Assembly (NCBI GenBank): GCA_028293405.1
Contig: JAQGOW010000432.1
Span: 1 to 14,588, forward strand
Origin: Verrucomicrobiales bacterium
GTDB taxonomy: Bacteria > Verrucomicrobiota > Verrucomicrobiia > Limisphaerales > Palsa-1400
Reading direction: 5' to 3'
Length of the DNA: 14,588 nucleotides
Shown here: piece by piece, positions 1 to 12,878 of the stretch
How the letters are laid out: every line of letters begins with the position of its first letter
How positions within the stretch are numbered: position 1 is the stretch's first letter
The notes under the pieces: model-generated
The model's input: the letters and a program-made list of their open reading frames with translations, nothing else
Told to the model about the DNA's origin: nothing
The model's database searches: none
Translations under genes and position numbers: made by a program

Positions 1-947
1 GAGCTGGTTTTGGAATACGGTTCTAAAACTTTGATAGCTTCAGGTATGCGGTGGGCCTGGATTAACGCGAGGGCTTGGGATTGTTTGGCGCCTACATCGC
101 TCGGGTTGAATGCCGCGGCTTTGGCGAAGGCGTCAGCGGCGGGATCGTATTTTTTCAAAGCGAGAAAGGAATGGCCGAGATAGTTTTGAAGGAAAGAGTT
201 AGTGGGTTCGATTTTCAGCGCGTTGGTCAAAGTGCCGATGGCATCGTCATAATGTCCGAGTTGAAATTGACTTCTGCCGAGCCACTCAGCGACGACGATG
301 TTCGTGGGATTGTATTTGAGAGCCTTCTCCAAGAGAAACTCGGCGCGCCGATAATTTTTGGCACGTGCATACGCTCTGCCGCCGTGTCGACAGCGGTATT
401 CGGTTGCGCCACCGAGTCGAACGGCATCATCGAATTGGGTGGCGGCCTTTGCGTAATTGCTCTGCCGTTCGTAGACGTAGCCGAGTTCGTCGTGGGCACC
501 TGCGTCCTCAGGCTTTAAAAGGATGGCGGTGGATAGTTCGCGCTCGGCTTCGTCCAATTTATCGACGCGCGCAAGGCAGATGCCGAGCCATTGATGGCCT
601 TCGGCGACCTGCGGGCGGAGTTTTACATATTCAGTGAATGCGCGCGTGGCTTCGTCGAAATCGCCCTGGTCATAATAGCAATAACCGAGGCGCCATGCTG
701 AACCGGAGTCGTTGGTGTTTTGTTTGGAGACTTGCTCGAGCGACTCTGCGGCGGCATCGAAGTCGCTTTGGTCGTAGAGGTCGTTTGCTTTTTTGCGAAG
801 GGCGATGGTGTTGGTCGAGTCTTGAGAAAAATCGTCGGTGTTAACGCCGAGCAACTTTGGCGGAAGAAGATGTGTCGGTTGATTTGTCTGCGCCAAGGCG
901 GCGGTGCTGAGCATGAGCAGCAAGGCAAGTTGGCGGAGGAATATCAC
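1..947 (-). CDS. Secreted TPR-repeat protein, partial (C-terminus beyond left edge)
   Basis: The minus strand is open from a GTG at 947 to the window edge, giving 315 residues without a stop. Residues 1-19 (MIFLRQLALLLMLSTAALA) are a signal peptide with likely cleavage at ALA/Q, so the protein is exported. From about residue 45 it is a run of roughly seven or eight 34-residue tetratricopeptide repeats, with the usual W-LG-Y and A-A-F-P pattern, for example around residues 82-115 (AWRLGYCYYDQGDFDEA), 116-149, 218-251 and 252-285. TPR solenoids bind proteins; no catalytic domain is visible. An in-frame TAG lies three codons before the GTG, which limits the start to 947 or the ATG at 914; 947 keeps the complete signal peptide. 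No clear Shine-Dalgarno is seen. The gene is divergent from the beta-propeller gene. The binding partner is unknown and the C-terminus is not in the window. Confidence 0.85.
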   Translation of the reverse strand, partial: MIFLRQLALLLMLSTAALAQTNQPTHLLPPKLLGVNTDDFSQDSTNTIALRKKANDLYDQSDFDAAAESLEQVSKQNTNDSGSAWRLGYCYYDQGDFDEATRAFTEYVKLRPQVAEGHQWLGICLARVDKLDEAERELSTAILLKPEDAGAHDELGYVYERQSNYAKAATQFDDAVRLGGATEYRCRHGGRAYARAKNYRRAEFLLEKALKYNPTNIVVAEWLGRSQFQLGHYDDAIGTLTNALKIEPTNSFLQNYLGHSFLALKKYDPAADAFAKAAAFNPSDVGAKQSQALALIQAHRIPEAIKVLEPYSKTS

Positions 948-1060
948 CTGTGGCTAAACGTAAGCTGAAGTGTTGTTCGGAAGGAACTATAAATTGATTT
1001 TAACACCAAACGCTTGATTGTTGTTTGCGGGGGATTCGTTTAGTTTCGCGTTGAACGAAC

Positions 1061-2074
1061 ATGACTACACCTTCGATGATTTGCGTTTCGCTTTTGATTG
1101 CCGCGCTGACTGCTTTTTCTGTTGAGGCTCAACCTGCCACATCAAAGGGTTTGCTGCTGGTTTGTAATAAGGGCGATCACACGCTTTCGATTATCGATCC
1201 GGAATCCGGCGAGCAAGTGGCGGCGGTTGCGGAAGATGGTGTGACCGGGCATGAAGTGATTGCGTCGGCAGATGGCAAGTTGGCGTTTGTGCCGATTTAC
1301 GGGAACGCGGGCGTCGGCAAAGCGGGCACGGATGGTTCGCTGATTCGCGTGATTGATTTGGAGAAGAAATCGGTGGTGGGCACGATCGATTTGCATAAAG
1401 GCGTGCGGCCACATTGCGCGATTATCGGTCCGAAAAATCATCTGCTCTACGTATCGACGGAAATTCAAAACTCAATCCAGGTGATTGATCCGAAGTCGTG
1501 GAAGGTTTTGGGATCTATGCCGACGGGCCAAAGTGAGTCGCACATGTTTGCGATCACGAGCGATGGGAATACGGCGTATTCGGCGAACGTCGGGCCGGGC
1601 ACGGTTTCGGTGATTGATATCAAGGCGAAGAAGGTTTCCAAAATTATTCCAGTTTCACCGAAGACACAGCGCATTTCGATTTCACCCGATGATAAATGGG
1701 TTTTCACGGCGGACCAAACGAAGCCGCAACTCGTCGTCATTGATGCGAAGAAGAATGAAGTCGCGCATCGCGTGGATTTACCAGCGCTTGGTTATGGCAC
1801 GGGCGTGACGCCTGATGGAAAGTTGTTGATCATTGCGATTCCGAAGTTGCACCAGGTTGCGGCGGTTGATTTGCAGACGTTTACGGTGGTGAAGACGGTC
1901 GATGTGCCGAAGACGCCGCAGTTCGTTTTAATTAGACCAGACGGAAAAATGGCTTATGTTTCTTGCGACGCGAGCAAGCAAGTCGCGGCCATTGATGTCG
2001 AGAGTTTTGCGGTTCAGAAATTGATCAACGCAGGCGCGGGAGCAGATGGGTTGGCGTGGGCTGCAAGGCGGTAA
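1061..2074 (+). CDS. Secreted YVTN/YncE-family beta-propeller protein
   Basis: This is a 337-residue protein. Residues 1-23 form a signal peptide (hydrophobic ICVSLLIAALTAF, cleavage at VEA/QP), so it is probably periplasmic or extracellular. The rest is a run of about seven roughly 40-residue blades. Each has the YVTN-type pattern of a strand like LLYVSTEIQNSIQVID, a charged turn, then a second strand and a PDGK/PDDK turn (SPDDKWVF, TPDGKLLI, RPDGKMAY). Such propellers (YncE, surface-layer YVTN proteins, cytochrome d1-like folds) mostly act as binding scaffolds. No heme-binding CxxCH or catalytic motif is visible, so enzymatic activity is not supported. The start at 1061 precedes the signal peptide; a second in-frame ATG at 1076 would also keep most of it. 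No strong ribosome binding site is seen. It stands alone, divergent from the TPR gene and about 285 bp before gyrB. The substrate or ligand is unknown. Confidence 0.85.
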   Translation: MTTPSMICVSLLIAALTAFSVEAQPATSKGLLLVCNKGDHTLSIIDPESGEQVAAVAEDGVTGHEVIASADGKLAFVPIYGNAGVGKAGTDGSLIRVIDLEKKSVVGTIDLHKGVRPHCAIIGPKNHLLYVSTEIQNSIQVIDPKSWKVLGSMPTGQSESHMFAITSDGNTAYSANVGPGTVSVIDIKAKKVSKIIPVSPKTQRISISPDDKWVFTADQTKPQLVVIDAKKNEVAHRVDLPALGYGTGVTPDGKLLIIAIPKLHQVAAVDLQTFTVVKTVDVPKTPQFVLIRPDGKMAYVSCDASKQVAAIDVESFAVQKLINAGAGADGLAWAARR

Positions 2075-2243
2075 TTTTTCTGATCAAATTTCTTCAGAAA
2101 TCATCTAATGAATTGGCCCAAAACGGGGTTAATCCGCAGGTCGTTTCAAGTGAGCAGAATCACGAGGGTTGCACCACAACACCTAGACTCCAACTTGGTA
2201 AAACTCCACAACTAATGGCGTTTTTTCGAGGAAAAAACATCAA

Positions 2244-2249
2244 TATAAA
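2244..2249 (+). promoter_or_regulatory. gyrB: Possible -10 box for the gyrase operon
   Basis: TATAAA at 2244-2249 is the best -10 match in the 285-bp gap before gyrB. Seventeen bases upstream is only a T-run (2221-2226), so the -35 is poor. If it is used, the transcript would begin near 2256 and carry a leader of about 100 nt that contains the hairpins at 2258-2336. The rest of 2075-2243 holds no recognisable gene. Confidence 0.3.
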
Positions 2250-2257
2250 GGTTGTAG

Positions 2258-4827
<2,570 letters not shown>

Positions 4828-4828
<1 letters not shown>

Positions 4829-5406
4829 TGCCGCAGCTATATATCATAGCCGGGCCGAATGGGGCTGGAAAGACGACCTTTGCGAAACAGTTTTTGTTCG
4901 CTGAAGTCAGCGTAGTCGACTTTGTGAATGCCGACATCATTGCGGAGGAATTGCGTGACGAAAGTGTTACGTCACGAATGGCTGAGGCTGGTCGCATGAC
5001 CTTGGAGCGAATCAACAATCTTGTTTCAAATGGGGTTTCTTTTGCTTGGGAAACGACGATGAGTGGCCGCACCGCCGCACGTTGGATTCACTCGGCGAAA
5101 GCCAAAGGCTACTTCGTTAAGCTATACTTTTTTTGGCTCAAAAGCGCCGATCAGTCAATCGAGCGCGTCTGTCGAAGGGTTATCCAGAGAGGTCACCACG
5201 TCGACGAGAGCGATTTGCGACGACGATTTACACGGAGCGTTCAGAACTTTTTTCACATTTATGCACCTTTAGCAGACGCGTGGAAGCTCTACGACAATTC
5301 ACAGGATGCGTTTCGACTCGTTGCTGTCCACAAAGCCGGACGTACGGCCGTGCGTGATCGCCGAAGTTACTCTGCCATCCTGCAAACGGCGGAGGAGCGA
5401 CTATGA
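4828..5406 (+). CDS. Zeta-toxin-like P-loop kinase (COG4185-type)
   Basis: A 192-residue P-loop protein. Walker A is GPNGAGKTT at residues 9-17. Next come the NAD motif at 34-36 (DFVNAD), WETTMS at 74-79, and a lid-like segment RGHHVDESDLRRRF (121-134), followed by YDNS at 155-158. This order matches the zeta-toxin/COG4185 family of small kinases. The characterised zeta toxins phosphorylate UDP-N-acetylglucosamine and so block cell-wall synthesis; whether this one has that substrate cannot be read from the sequence. Its ATG overlaps the gyrB TGA by one base and its TGA overlaps the next ATG (ATGA, 5403-5406), so it is almost certainly translated within the gyrase operon. The following small gene may be its partner. 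Alternative: a kinase with a housekeeping role and no toxicity. Confidence 0.8.
5391..5397 (+). promoter_or_regulatory. Strong Shine-Dalgarno for the small gene at 5403
   Basis: GGAGGAG lies five bases before the ATG at 5403, inside the 3' end of the kinase gene. It is the strongest ribosome binding site in the window; most neighbours, including gyrA, lack one. It suggests the small gene is translated at high rate independently of coupling, as expected for an antitoxin made in excess. Confidence 0.6.
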
Positions 5407-5711
5407 ACGCTGTCGATTTCATCTGGTCTGACACCTTGCTCGACGAAGAGGACATTCGCGCGGAACGCGCATGGCAAAAGGGTCAACTCGACGCTATCGG
5501 CAAAGCTCGCCAATTCGGCACCCGTTTTTGTGTGGTGCGTGACGAAAAACTCGTCGCCTTGTCCGATACCGAACTGACCGATTTGGAACAAAAAGGTTTC
5601 GCAAACCTAGAGCGACTAGACCGTCAGATCGCAGAGTTTCAGGACCAGAGCACGGCCGCTCTGGTTTTAAATGATGCGCCAGTCCAACCGATTGGCGCCA
5701 AACAACGCTAA
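5403..5711 (+). CDS. Small unrecognised protein, putative partner/antitoxin of the zeta-like kinase
   Basis: A 102-residue acidic protein that I cannot assign to a named family. Residues 14-40 are charged and probably helical, then comes a short strand-turn-strand (TRFCVVRDEKLVAL, about 41-54), then a helix rich in D, E, L and Q (57-80). The C-terminus is low-complexity. No signal peptide, membrane segment or DNA-binding motif is evident. The pattern of a helix followed by a VVxDxKLV strand resembles, from memory, short proteins encoded beside COG4185 kinases. It overlaps the kinase stop by four bases and ends eight bases before gyrA, so all four genes look co-transcribed. The strong ribosome binding site supports it being a real gene. 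The antitoxin role is inference from position, size and neighbour only; the order toxin then antitoxin is the reverse of the common arrangement. Confidence 0.65.
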   Translation: MNAVDFIWSDTLLDEEDIRAERAWQKGQLDAIGKARQFGTRFCVVRDEKLVALSDTELTDLEQKGFANLERLDRQIAEFQDQSTAALVLNDAPVQPIGAKQR

Positions 5712-5719
5712 AATTTCAA

Positions 5720-8407
5720 ATGCCAGACGAAAACGATAAGACACCCCCACCGGAGCAACCATCCGGGTTTGGTGCTACCCCGCTTTATGCGGCTAACGAA
5801 AAAATCGAGAAGATTAATGTCGCGGACGAAATTAAGAATTCGTTCCTCGACTACTCGATGTCCGTCATTATTTCCCGCGCCCTCCCCGACGCGCGCGATG
5901 GTCTGAAACCGTCGCAACGGCGAATTCTCTTCGCCATGCACGATCTCTCCCTGTTCCCCAACAGGCAGCATCGTAAATGCGCGAAGATTTGCGGCGATAC
6001 CAGCGGTAACTACCATCCGCACGGTGAAGCCGTGATTTACCCGACGCTCGTCCACATGGCCCAACCTTGGGCGATGCGCGAGCGACTCATCGATGGCCAG
6101 GGCAACTTTGGTTCCGTCGAAGGCGATCCACCGGCGGCGATGCGTTATACCGAAGCGCGCATGACGCATCTGGGCGCCGCGCTCATGTATGACATGGACA
6201 AAGACACTGTCGACTTTGTCCGCAATTACGACGAAACGAGTAAGGAACCTACTGTTTTCCCGGCGGCCTTTCCCAATTTGCTTGTCAACGGCGGCACCGG
6301 TATTGCCGTCGGTATGGCGACGAACATGGCGCCACATAATCTCGGCGAATGCATCGACGGGATTTGCGCCCAGATTGATAACCCGAACATCACAACCCCT
6401 GAGTTGATGAAGTTTATCAAAGGGCCGGATTTCCCGACCGGCTGCACTATTTGCGGTGTCGAAGGCATCAAACAATATTTTGAGACCGGCCGCGGCGCGG
6501 TGAAGATTCGCGGCAAGATCGGCGTGGAAGAACTTAAAAACGGGCGCGAAGCGATCGTCATCACGCAAATTCCGTATAACGTCAATCGCGCCACCTTGGT
6601 CGAGCGCATTGCCGAGTTGGTTAATGAAAAAGTCCTGACCGACATCACCGGCATTCGAGACGAATCCGACGAAAACACCCGGGTCGTCGTCGACATCCGA
6701 CGTGACGCGATTGCAAAAGTCGTCATCAACAATTTGTACGAGCACACGGCGCTCGAGACGAGTTTTGCGGTCAACGCGCTCGCGATTGATCATGGTCGTC
6801 CCAAGACTCTTAAGCTCAAAGAGATCATCAATTGCTACATCGACCATCGGCGCGAAGTGGTTTTGCGCCGCACGCGTTTCGAATTGCGCAAAGCCGACGA
6901 GCGCGCCGAAATTCTCGAGGGTTACCTGATCGCACTCGCGAACATGGATGACTTCATCCGGATCATTCGCGAATCGCGCAACAAAGAGGAAGCCAAAATC
7001 AAGTTGTTGGCGTTTGATTTTACGAAGCAGCAAGTGGAGAACTTCGCGGTCGTCATTCGCAGCGAAGCGCGCCTGATCAACGGTCGCTATTCGTTTAGCG
7101 AAGTGCAGGCGAATGCGATTCTGGAATTGCGCCTCTATCAACTCACCGGCCTGGAAGTTGATAAGATCAGGGGTGAATACGCGGAGCTTTTGGAACGCAT
7201 CATCGACCTCAAAGACATTCTCGCGAAAGAGTCCCGTGTTTTTGCGATCATCAAAGCTGAGTTGCAGGAAATTAAGTCGAAATACGCTACACCTCGCCTG
7301 ACCGAAATCGTTCCAGATCAAGGCGAAATCGCGATTGAAGACCTGATTGCAAACGAAGGTGTCATTATCACCATCACGCATGCGGGCCTGATCAAGCGCA
7401 CCAATGTCAGCGAATACCGTGCGCAAAGGCGCGGCGGCAAAGGCGTCATCGGCATGGCGACGCGCGAACCGACAGCGGGCGGCGAGGGCGAAGATTTTAT
7501 TGAGCACTTGTTCACCGCGAGCACGCACGATTACCTGATGTTCTTTACGAACACCGGTCGTGTTTATGTCGAGCGCGTGCACGAAGTTCCCGACATGGGC
7601 CGCACGTCGAAAGGTCGCAGTATCGCGAACCTGCTTGAGTTGCAAGCCGACGAGAAAATTGCGGCGCTCATTCGCGTTGAGTCGAAGCTTAACGAGAACA
7701 AGGAAGACATCACGTGGACGCAGTCGCAACACGTGTTCTTTGCCACTCAAAAAGGAACCGTCAAAAAGACGGCGCTCGAAGACTTCTCGAACATCCGCAA
7801 GGGCGGCATCATCGCCATCGGCATCGAAGAAGGCGACAAGTTGATCGAATGCCGTTTGACCAGTGGCAAGGACGAAGTCGTCCTCATCACGAAGGAAGGC
7901 ATGAGCATTCGCTTCTCCGAAGACGATGTCCGCTCAATGGGCCGTCCTGCGACGGGCGTTCGTGGCATCAATCTCGACAAGAGCGACGAATTGGTTGCCC
8001 TGGCGATTGTTGTTCCTGACGCGACGTTGTTAGTCGCCGCCGAACGTGGCATCGGCAAGCGCACGGATTTCGGCGAATACCGCCAACAATCGCGCGGCGG
8101 CAAAGGCATCATCACGATGAAAACCAGCGACAAAACTGGTTGCGTTGCCGGTGCTTTGACCGTGCACGACATCGACGAAATCATGCTCATCACGGTCAGC
8201 GGCCAAATGGTCCGCACCCGCGTGCAAGACATTCGCGAAGCCGGCCGCAACACCCAAGGCGTGAAGCTGATTAACCTGGAAGGCGACGACAAGCTGCAAG
8301 GCATCGCCCCGGTGATCAGTGAAGAAAAGCAGGACGCTGAAGCCGAAGTGCCGCCCACTGCGGAAGGTGCTGCTCCAACCGAGCCACCGTCTGCACCACA
8401 AGCGTAA
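5720..8407 (+). CDS. gyrA: DNA gyrase subunit A
   Basis: Breakage-reunion subunit of gyrase, 895 residues, pairing with GyrB as A2B2. The winged-helix domain has DYSMSVIISRALPDARDGLKP (about 44-64) and the active-site pair R142-Y143 in AAMRYTEARM, equal to E. coli R121-Y122. The tower and coiled-coil region follows to about residue 520. The C-terminal DNA-wrapping propeller starts near 525 and contains the GyrA-box QRRGGKG at 569-575 plus a degenerate copy QSRGGKG at 790-796. The box is diagnostic of gyrase against ParC. The quinolone pocket reads HPHGEAVIYP (99-108), with A104 and P108 where E. coli has S83 and D87. The acidic, proline-rich tail (about 865-895) is variable in the family. The start at 5720 lies eight bases after the previous stop and has no clear Shine-Dalgarno. 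A terminator follows at 8421-8456. Confidence 0.97.
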   Translation: MPDENDKTPPPEQPSGFGATPLYAANEKIEKINVADEIKNSFLDYSMSVIISRALPDARDGLKPSQRRILFAMHDLSLFPNRQHRKCAKICGDTSGNYHPHGEAVIYPTLVHMAQPWAMRERLIDGQGNFGSVEGDPPAAMRYTEARMTHLGAALMYDMDKDTVDFVRNYDETSKEPTVFPAAFPNLLVNGGTGIAVGMATNMAPHNLGECIDGICAQIDNPNITTPELMKFIKGPDFPTGCTICGVEGIKQYFETGRGAVKIRGKIGVEELKNGREAIVITQIPYNVNRATLVERIAELVNEKVLTDITGIRDESDENTRVVVDIRRDAIAKVVINNLYEHTALETSFAVNALAIDHGRPKTLKLKEIINCYIDHRREVVLRRTRFELRKADERAEILEGYLIALANMDDFIRIIRESRNKEEAKIKLLAFDFTKQQVENFAVVIRSEARLINGRYSFSEVQANAILELRLYQLTGLEVDKIRGEYAELLERIIDLKDILAKESRVFAIIKAELQEIKSKYATPRLTEIVPDQGEIAIEDLIANEGVIITITHAGLIKRTNVSEYRAQRRGGKGVIGMATREPTAGGEGEDFIEHLFTASTHDYLMFFTNTGRVYVERVHEVPDMGRTSKGRSIANLLELQADEKIAALIRVESKLNENKEDITWTQSQHVFFATQKGTVKKTALEDFSNIRKGGIIAIGIEEGDKLIECRLTSGKDEVVLITKEGMSIRFSEDDVRSMGRPATGVRGINLDKSDELVALAIVVPDATLLVAAERGIGKRTDFGEYRQQSRGGKGIITMKTSDKTGCVAGALTVHDIDEIMLITVSGQMVRTRVQDIREAGRNTQGVKLINLEGDDKLQGIAPVISEEKQDAEAEVPPTAEGAAPTEPPSAPQA

Positions 8408-8420
8408 GACTTAAAATGCA

Positions 8421-8456
8421 AAAGGCGCCGAGCAAAACTCGGCGCCTTTTTGTTTT
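8421..8456. terminator. Bidirectional intrinsic terminator between gyrA and katG
   Basis: AAAGGCGCCGAG (8421-8432) and CTCGGCGCCTTT (8438-8449) form a perfect 12-bp stem around the loop CAAAA, followed by a T-rich run to 8456. On the minus strand the same stem is followed by a TTTTGCATTTT run. It therefore suits both converging genes, gyrA (ends 8407) and katG (ends 8462). Confidence 0.93.
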
Positions 8457-8461
8457 AACGA

Positions 8462-10898
<2,437 letters not shown>

Positions 10899-10927
10899 TT
10901 GAACCAGCTGTTCGCATTCGTTATAGT
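10899..10927 (+). promoter_or_regulatory. Sigma-70-type promoter, apparently leaderless, for the metallophosphoesterase
   Basis: TTGAAC (10899-10904), a spacer of exactly 17 bases, and TATAGT (10922-10927) match the sigma-70 consensus at 4/6 and 5/6. The ATG of the downstream gene begins at 10933, only five bases after the -10 box. Transcription would thus start at or within a base or two of the ATG, which fits the absence of a Shine-Dalgarno site. Confidence 0.55.
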
Positions 10928-10932
10928 GCCCA

Positions 10933-12038
10933 ATGGCTTTGTTCCTAGCGATTTTCCTCACGGTGTGGGGCGCACTGCATGCCTATGTCTTTTGGCGGCT
11001 GTCGAGCGTGCCGTGGATTGCACATCACGTTTCACCGCTGGCCCTCGGCGTCATCGCGGCCTCCTTTGGCTAAGCTACCCGGCCGCACGTATTCTAGATT
11101 CGAAAGGATTGCAGCGGTTCGTCTGGCCATTGGAATACCTGGCCGCTAACTGGGTTGGCGTCGCGTTTGTGCTGTTCTGGTGTTTGCTCGTCGGGGATGT
11201 TGTGACGCTCGGCGGCAATCTCTTTCCTCAAGCAACCACGAGCATTCGCAGTGGCGCTGTCGTAACAGCGATGTGCCTATGTGCAATAGCGTTAGTGCAA
11301 GGATTCCGCCCTCCAACGCTCACCGACTACGAAATCGCCCTGCCCGGCCTCCCACGCGAGCTTGACGGGAAAGTCCTCGTGCAACTTTCTGATTTGCACC
11401 TGGGAAACATTCTCGGGAAACAGTGGCTGCAGAAACTGATCGCGCGCGTCAACGCAATGTCTCCGGACATCGTCGTCATCACCGGCGATTTGGTGGATGG
11501 AAATGTTGGACGCGTCGAACCGCTACGGGAAACCCTCAAACAATTGCGAGCGCCTTTGGGTGTTTGGGCCGTGTCAGGAAATCACGAGTTCTACGCCGGC
11601 CTGGCAAGGTCCATCGCGTTATTTGAAAACGCCGGCTTCACCGCGTTGCGAGATGCCAGCAAACAAGCCGCGCGCGGATTAAACATCGCCGGTGTCGACG
11701 ACCTTACTTCGCGCGCACCGTTCACGGATGCCGACCATCCAATAAACCACGCGCTCGCCAACCGCGCATCAGGAGCGACAATCCTTCTTTCCCATTCCCC
11801 GCTGGACGCCGAGAAAGCCGCCGCGGCCGGAGTCGGCCTGATGCTCTCCGGCCACACTCACAATGGTCAGATTTGGCCGTTCAAATATCTGGTGCGCTCA
11901 CGCTATCGGTTGCTCTCCGGCCGCTACGATGTAAACGGCCTGACCGCGATCGTTTCCCGAGGCACCGGCACCTGGGGTCCTCGCATGCGGTTGTGGGTGC
12001 CAGGCGAGATCGTGCGCATTAAACTCCGCTCGAAATAG
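10933..12038 (+). CDS. Membrane-anchored metallophosphoesterase (YkuE/YaeI-like), frame broken near 11070
   Basis: The catalytic domain carries the full set of calcineurin-like metallophosphoesterase motifs: SDLHLG, GDLVDG, GNHEFY, LLSHSP and GHTHNGQ, in that order, ending at 12038. Before it are hydrophobic stretches (for example WVGVAFVLFWCLLVGDVV), as in membrane-bound YkuE/YaeI-type enzymes, which act on lipid or nucleotide phosphoesters; the substrate here is unknown. The true N-terminus is in another frame. ATG 10933 begins MALFLAIFLTVWGALHAYVF, a normal first helix, and stays open to TAA at 11071. The catalytic frame is open further upstream, to about 10848, but there it encodes Arg/Cys-rich sequence unlike the family. 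Joining the frames at GGC/CTA (11068-11072) restores ASFG-LSYPAARIL. One missing C would explain the break. Restored length is about 368 residues. It may be a pseudogene, a sequencing error or a frameshifted gene. Confidence 0.8.
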
Positions 12039-12107
12039 GAAGGTCCACATTCGCAGATGTGTTATTCGGGACCGGTTAAGATCTCCCGCTTCCGGATGCT
12101 GCCCCGT

Positions 12108-12746
12108 TTAATCCTGCGGCTTCACGGTCGCAGCGAGTGTCATTACTTCTTTCGTCAATTCCGTGATCCGCGCCCAATTCTTCTCCGCAATCAGTTTCCG
12201 ATCCGCAAGCCACGTGCCGCCAATCGCCGCTGTCGCCGACATGGAAAGGTATTCCGCTGCGTTCGCCTGACTGACGCCGCCCATCGGAATAAACTTCACG
12301 CCAGTGTGTGCGAAGGGTGAGGCGAGGGCCTTCAGCATCGCCGGTCCTCCAAGAATCGACGCAGGAAAAAGTTTCTGAATGAAACACCCGAACTCAATCG
12401 CACGGTCAGCTTCAGTAGGCGTCATTACGCCGGGAACGAAAGGGATGTTTAAATCGCGCGCGGCGTTAACCACTTTTTCATTCAAACCGGGAGCGACGGC
12501 GAACGTTGCTCCAGCATCGATAGCCTGCTTGAGTTGATCGGTCGAAAGCACCGTGCCTGCGCCGACATGCATCTGCGGAAACGTTCTCCGAATCGCGGTG
12601 ATGCTCGCCAGCGCGCAACTGGTTCGCAGGGGCACTTCGAGAATGTCGAGACCGCCCGCCAACAATGCTTCGCAGACCGGTAGCGTGTCTTCAATTCGAT
12701 TGATTATGGCGATATAGAGAACTCTGCGCTGCAGAAGCACTTTCAT
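12108..12746 (-). CDS. eda: 2-keto-3-deoxy-6-phosphogluconate / 4-hydroxy-2-oxoglutarate aldolase
   Basis: Class I aldolase of 212 residues, the usual length, that splits KDPG into pyruvate and glyceraldehyde 3-phosphate at the end of the Entner-Doudoroff route and of sugar-acid breakdown. The TIM-barrel motifs are in order: EVPLRT with catalytic E37 and R41, GAGT with T65, APGLN (85-89), PGVMTP (105-110), Schiff-base lysine K125 in QKLFPAS, and IPMGGVS (153-159). K125 and E37 match E. coli K133 and E45. The ATG at 12746 has no evident Shine-Dalgarno. It is convergent with the metallophosphoesterase and divergent from the coiled-coil gene. No edd or kinase partner lies in the window, so the exact pathway (gluconate, galactonate or uronate) is open. 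No clear terminator is seen in the 69-bp gap after it. Confidence 0.93.
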   Translation of the reverse strand: MKVLLQRRVLYIAIINRIEDTLPVCEALLAGGLDILEVPLRTSCALASITAIRRTFPQMHVGAGTVLSTDQLKQAIDAGATFAVAPGLNEKVVNAARDLNIPFVPGVMTPTEADRAIEFGCFIQKLFPASILGGPAMLKALASPFAHTGVKFIPMGGVSQANAAEYLSMSATAAIGGTWLADRKLIAEKNWARITELTKEVMTLAATVKPQD

Positions 12747-12754
12747 GTCGGGGG

Positions 12755-12767
12755 TGATTGTGAATCA
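12755..12767. promoter_or_regulatory. Short inverted repeat upstream of the aldolase gene
   Basis: TGATT-GTG-AATCA is a perfect 5-bp inverted repeat with a 3-base spacer, 9-21 bases before the aldolase ATG on the minus strand. It could be an operator half-site pair or chance. No regulator gene is adjacent. Confidence 0.25.
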
Positions 12768-12878
12768 AGGAGTGAATGTTTCCAATGAGAATGCGGCCAA
12801 GGCGCAGCATTTGCTGGATCCGCGCAGTCATATTTGACTGGCGAAACCGGAAACACCGGAGCACACTTGAAGTAAGGA

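Noticed and set aside
2077..2100. TTTCTGA/TCAGAAA inverted repeat after the beta-propeller gene as a terminator
   Set aside because: AT-rich 7-bp stem with a 10-base loop and no T-run after it.
5708..7750. 680-codon open frame antisense to gyrA
   Set aside because: It lies wholly over the unmistakable gyrA frame and its translation has no recognisable motif. Codon bias in gyrA explains the lack of stops.
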